A DNA stretch of 5,624 nucleotides from Chloroflexota bacterium (GTDB lineage Bacteria; Chloroflexota; Anaerolineae; Fen-1058), in assembly GCA_016219235.1 (NCBI GenBank), contig JACRBO010000790.1:1-5624 (forward strand). The letters run 5' to 3'. Each line of letters opens with the position of its first letter. Positions within the stretch are counted from its first letter, which is position 1. Below, piece after piece: positions 4,789 through 5,624 of this stretch. Below the pieces are notes generated by a model. That model was not told the origin of the DNA. It did no database searches and saw only the letters and a program-made list of their open reading frames with translations. A program made the translations under genes and the position numbers.

Positions 4789-5624
4789 ATGGATACAGCC
4801 GCCCTGCTTAAACTGTTGTCGCAAACGACGGGCATTTCCGGGCATGAAGCCCCCATCCGATCGGTTATCCTGGCCGAATGGGGCCGCTACACCGCCGAGA
4901 CCCGCGTTGACAAGCTGGGCAATGCGATTGCCATTCGACGCGGCGTGGCGCAGCCTGAGCATAGCGAAGCGAAGTCGACGCCAGGCGGCCCACCGATGCA
5001 GAGCATCGGGCATGGGCAGGCCGCCCGCCGCGTTGTTCACGCAGAGCGTGCAAAGCGCCGCTCCATCATGCTCGCCTCGCACATGGACGAGATCGGCCTG
5101 ATGGTCGCCGGGATCAATCGGGGCTTTATCCGCGTCACCGCGTTGGGCGGCGTCGATCCGCGTGTACTGTTGGGCCAGGAAGTCATCGTGCACGGGCGCA
5201 AAGATTTGCCCGGCAAAGATTTGCCCGGCGTCATCGCCAGCACCCCGCCGCACCTGCTGAAAGCCGGTGAGCGTGACAAGATCATCGGGCTGGAGAAACT
5301 CTGGATCGACGTGGGACTATCGGCGCGGCAAGTGACGCAACTCGTCGAGATCGGCGACCTCGTTTCGATCCGGCGCACCGCCGTCGAATTGAAGAACGGC
5401 CTGCTGGCGGGCAAAGCCTTTGATAATCGCGCGTCGGTGGCCGCCGTCACCATTTGCCTGGAGCAACTGCAAACGCTGCAGCATGCGTGGGACGTAGTCG
5501 CCGTAGCGACGGTGCAAGAAGAAACGGCGCTGCTGGGCGCGACCACGGCGGCCTTTGGCCTGTCGCCGGATGTGGCGATCGTGATCGATACGACGTATGG
5601 CACGCAAGACGGCACGCCCGCCAA
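4789..5624 (+). CDS. M42-family metallo-aminopeptidase, partial (C-terminus beyond the window)
   Basis: The frame from ATG 4789 stays open to the window end, giving 278 residues. The start MDTAALLKLLSQTTGISGHE is typical of M42 peptidases (glutamyl aminopeptidase/FrvX/YsdC relatives), cytosolic di-zinc enzymes that remove N-terminal residues from peptides. Visible motifs are LASHMDEIGLMV (His98 zinc ligand, Asp100), PGVIASTPPHLL (146-157), GKAFDNRAS (Asp212 bridging the metals), VQEE (Glu244 and Glu245, catalytic base and ligand) and DTTYG (Asp267). The last His ligand would lie beyond the window. Three oddities: residues about 55-88 are an insert before the first His motif, where relatives have only a short turn; KDLPG is duplicated at 138-147; and the usual QEEVGLRGA reads QEETALLGA. 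The start has no clear ribosome binding site but lies 13 nt after the previous stop, so translational coupling is likely. Metal ligands are intact, so activity is plausible. Family assignment is firm; substrate is not known. Confidence 0.93.
   Translation, partial: MDTAALLKLLSQTTGISGHEAPIRSVILAEWGRYTAETRVDKLGNAIAIRRGVAQPEHSEAKSTPGGPPMQSIGHGQAARRVVHAERAKRRSIMLASHMDEIGLMVAGINRGFIRVTALGGVDPRVLLGQEVIVHGRKDLPGKDLPGVIASTPPHLLKAGERDKIIGLEKLWIDVGLSARQVTQLVEIGDLVSIRRTAVELKNGLLAGKAFDNRASVAAVTICLEQLQTLQHAWDVVAVATVQEETALLGATTAAFGLSPDVAIVIDTTYGTQDGTPA
4951..5029. repeat. Palindromic repeat inserted in frame within the M42 gene
   Basis: CCGATGC (4993-4999), loop AGA, GCATCGG (5003-5009) is a perfect 7-bp hairpin, enclosed by GGCGGCC (4984-4990) and its exact complement GGCCGCC (5019-5025). 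Just before it lies CCTGAGCATAGCGAAG (4954-4969) followed by cgaagtcgac, which resembles, from memory, a dispersed repeat common in Chloroflexota intergenic DNA. The sequence encodes most of the extra residues 55-80 and keeps the frame. The exact edges are uncertain. Confidence 0.65.
5200..5229 (+). repeat. Exact 15-bp tandem duplication within the M42 gene
   Basis: AAAGATTTGCCCGGC occurs at 5200-5214 and again at 5215-5229 without a mismatch, encoding KDLPG twice. M42 relatives normally have one such segment just before the GVI...PPHLL motif, so this is a recent in-frame duplication or an assembly artefact. Confidence 0.9.

Noticed and set aside
4844..5101. Frameshift in the M42 gene, suggested by another plus-strand frame overlapping it
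   Set aside because: Codon-by-codon reading from 4789 is open to the window end with all motifs in one frame, so no frameshift is needed.
5037..5624. Minus-strand open frame at the right end of the window
   Set aside because: It is a shadow of the M42 gene, whose plus-strand frame carries all expected metal-binding motifs.

Overview
The window looks like part of a moderately GC-rich bacterial chromosome, most likely from a Chloroflexota (Anaerolineae-like) organism. This rests on style rather than a marker gene. One protein has a membrane anchor followed by a long Thr/Pro tail, another is a secreted LysM protein with a Thr/Val-rich stalk, and the spaces between genes are crowded with GC-rich palindromic repeats. 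I saw no rRNA, tRNA, CRISPR array, transposase or phage gene.

Layout. (1) 9-1454, minus strand: a secreted protein with a signal peptide, a probable beta-sandwich domain, a Thr/Val-rich repeat stalk and a C-terminal LysM. Its promoter is near consensus (1520-1548), and a terminator-like hairpin sits just after the predicted transcription start (1481-1505). (2) 1559-1727: a candidate divergent promoter, then a two-hairpin palindromic element in the leader of the next gene. (3) 1728-3353, plus strand: a beta-class N4/N6 DNA methyltransferase fused to a C-terminal Mrr-like PD-(D/E)XK domain. Its central, probable target-recognition part is clearly AT-richer than its two ends. (4) 3354-4158: about 800 bp with no convincing gene, holding a MITE-like inverted repeat (3363-3478), a 21-bp tandem array (3485-3694) with reversed-orientation sequence at its right edge, and a nested inverted-repeat element (3989-4146). 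(5) 4159-4235: a near-consensus promoter and a ribosome binding site. (6) 4236-4775, plus strand: a small membrane-anchored Thr/Pro-rich protein. (7) 4789 to the window end, plus strand: the N-terminal 278 residues of an M42-family metallo-aminopeptidase, starting 13 nt after the previous stop and probably co-transcribed with it.

How they may work together. The LysM protein and the Thr/Pro-rich protein are probable cell-envelope proteins. The M42 enzyme is a cytosolic peptidase by family. The methyltransferase-nuclease fusion has no separate restriction partner in view and may be a self-contained modification or defence gene. No pathway joins all four genes.

The most unusual signals are: the mosaic composition and Ser-for-Gln/Glu nuclease motif of the fusion protein; the 21-bp array, whose variable bases fall in two clusters about ten bases apart; the nested inverted repeats next to a strong promoter; and the M42 gene, which carries both an in-frame palindrome-bearing insert of about 35 codons before its first zinc-binding His and an exact 15-bp in-frame duplication.
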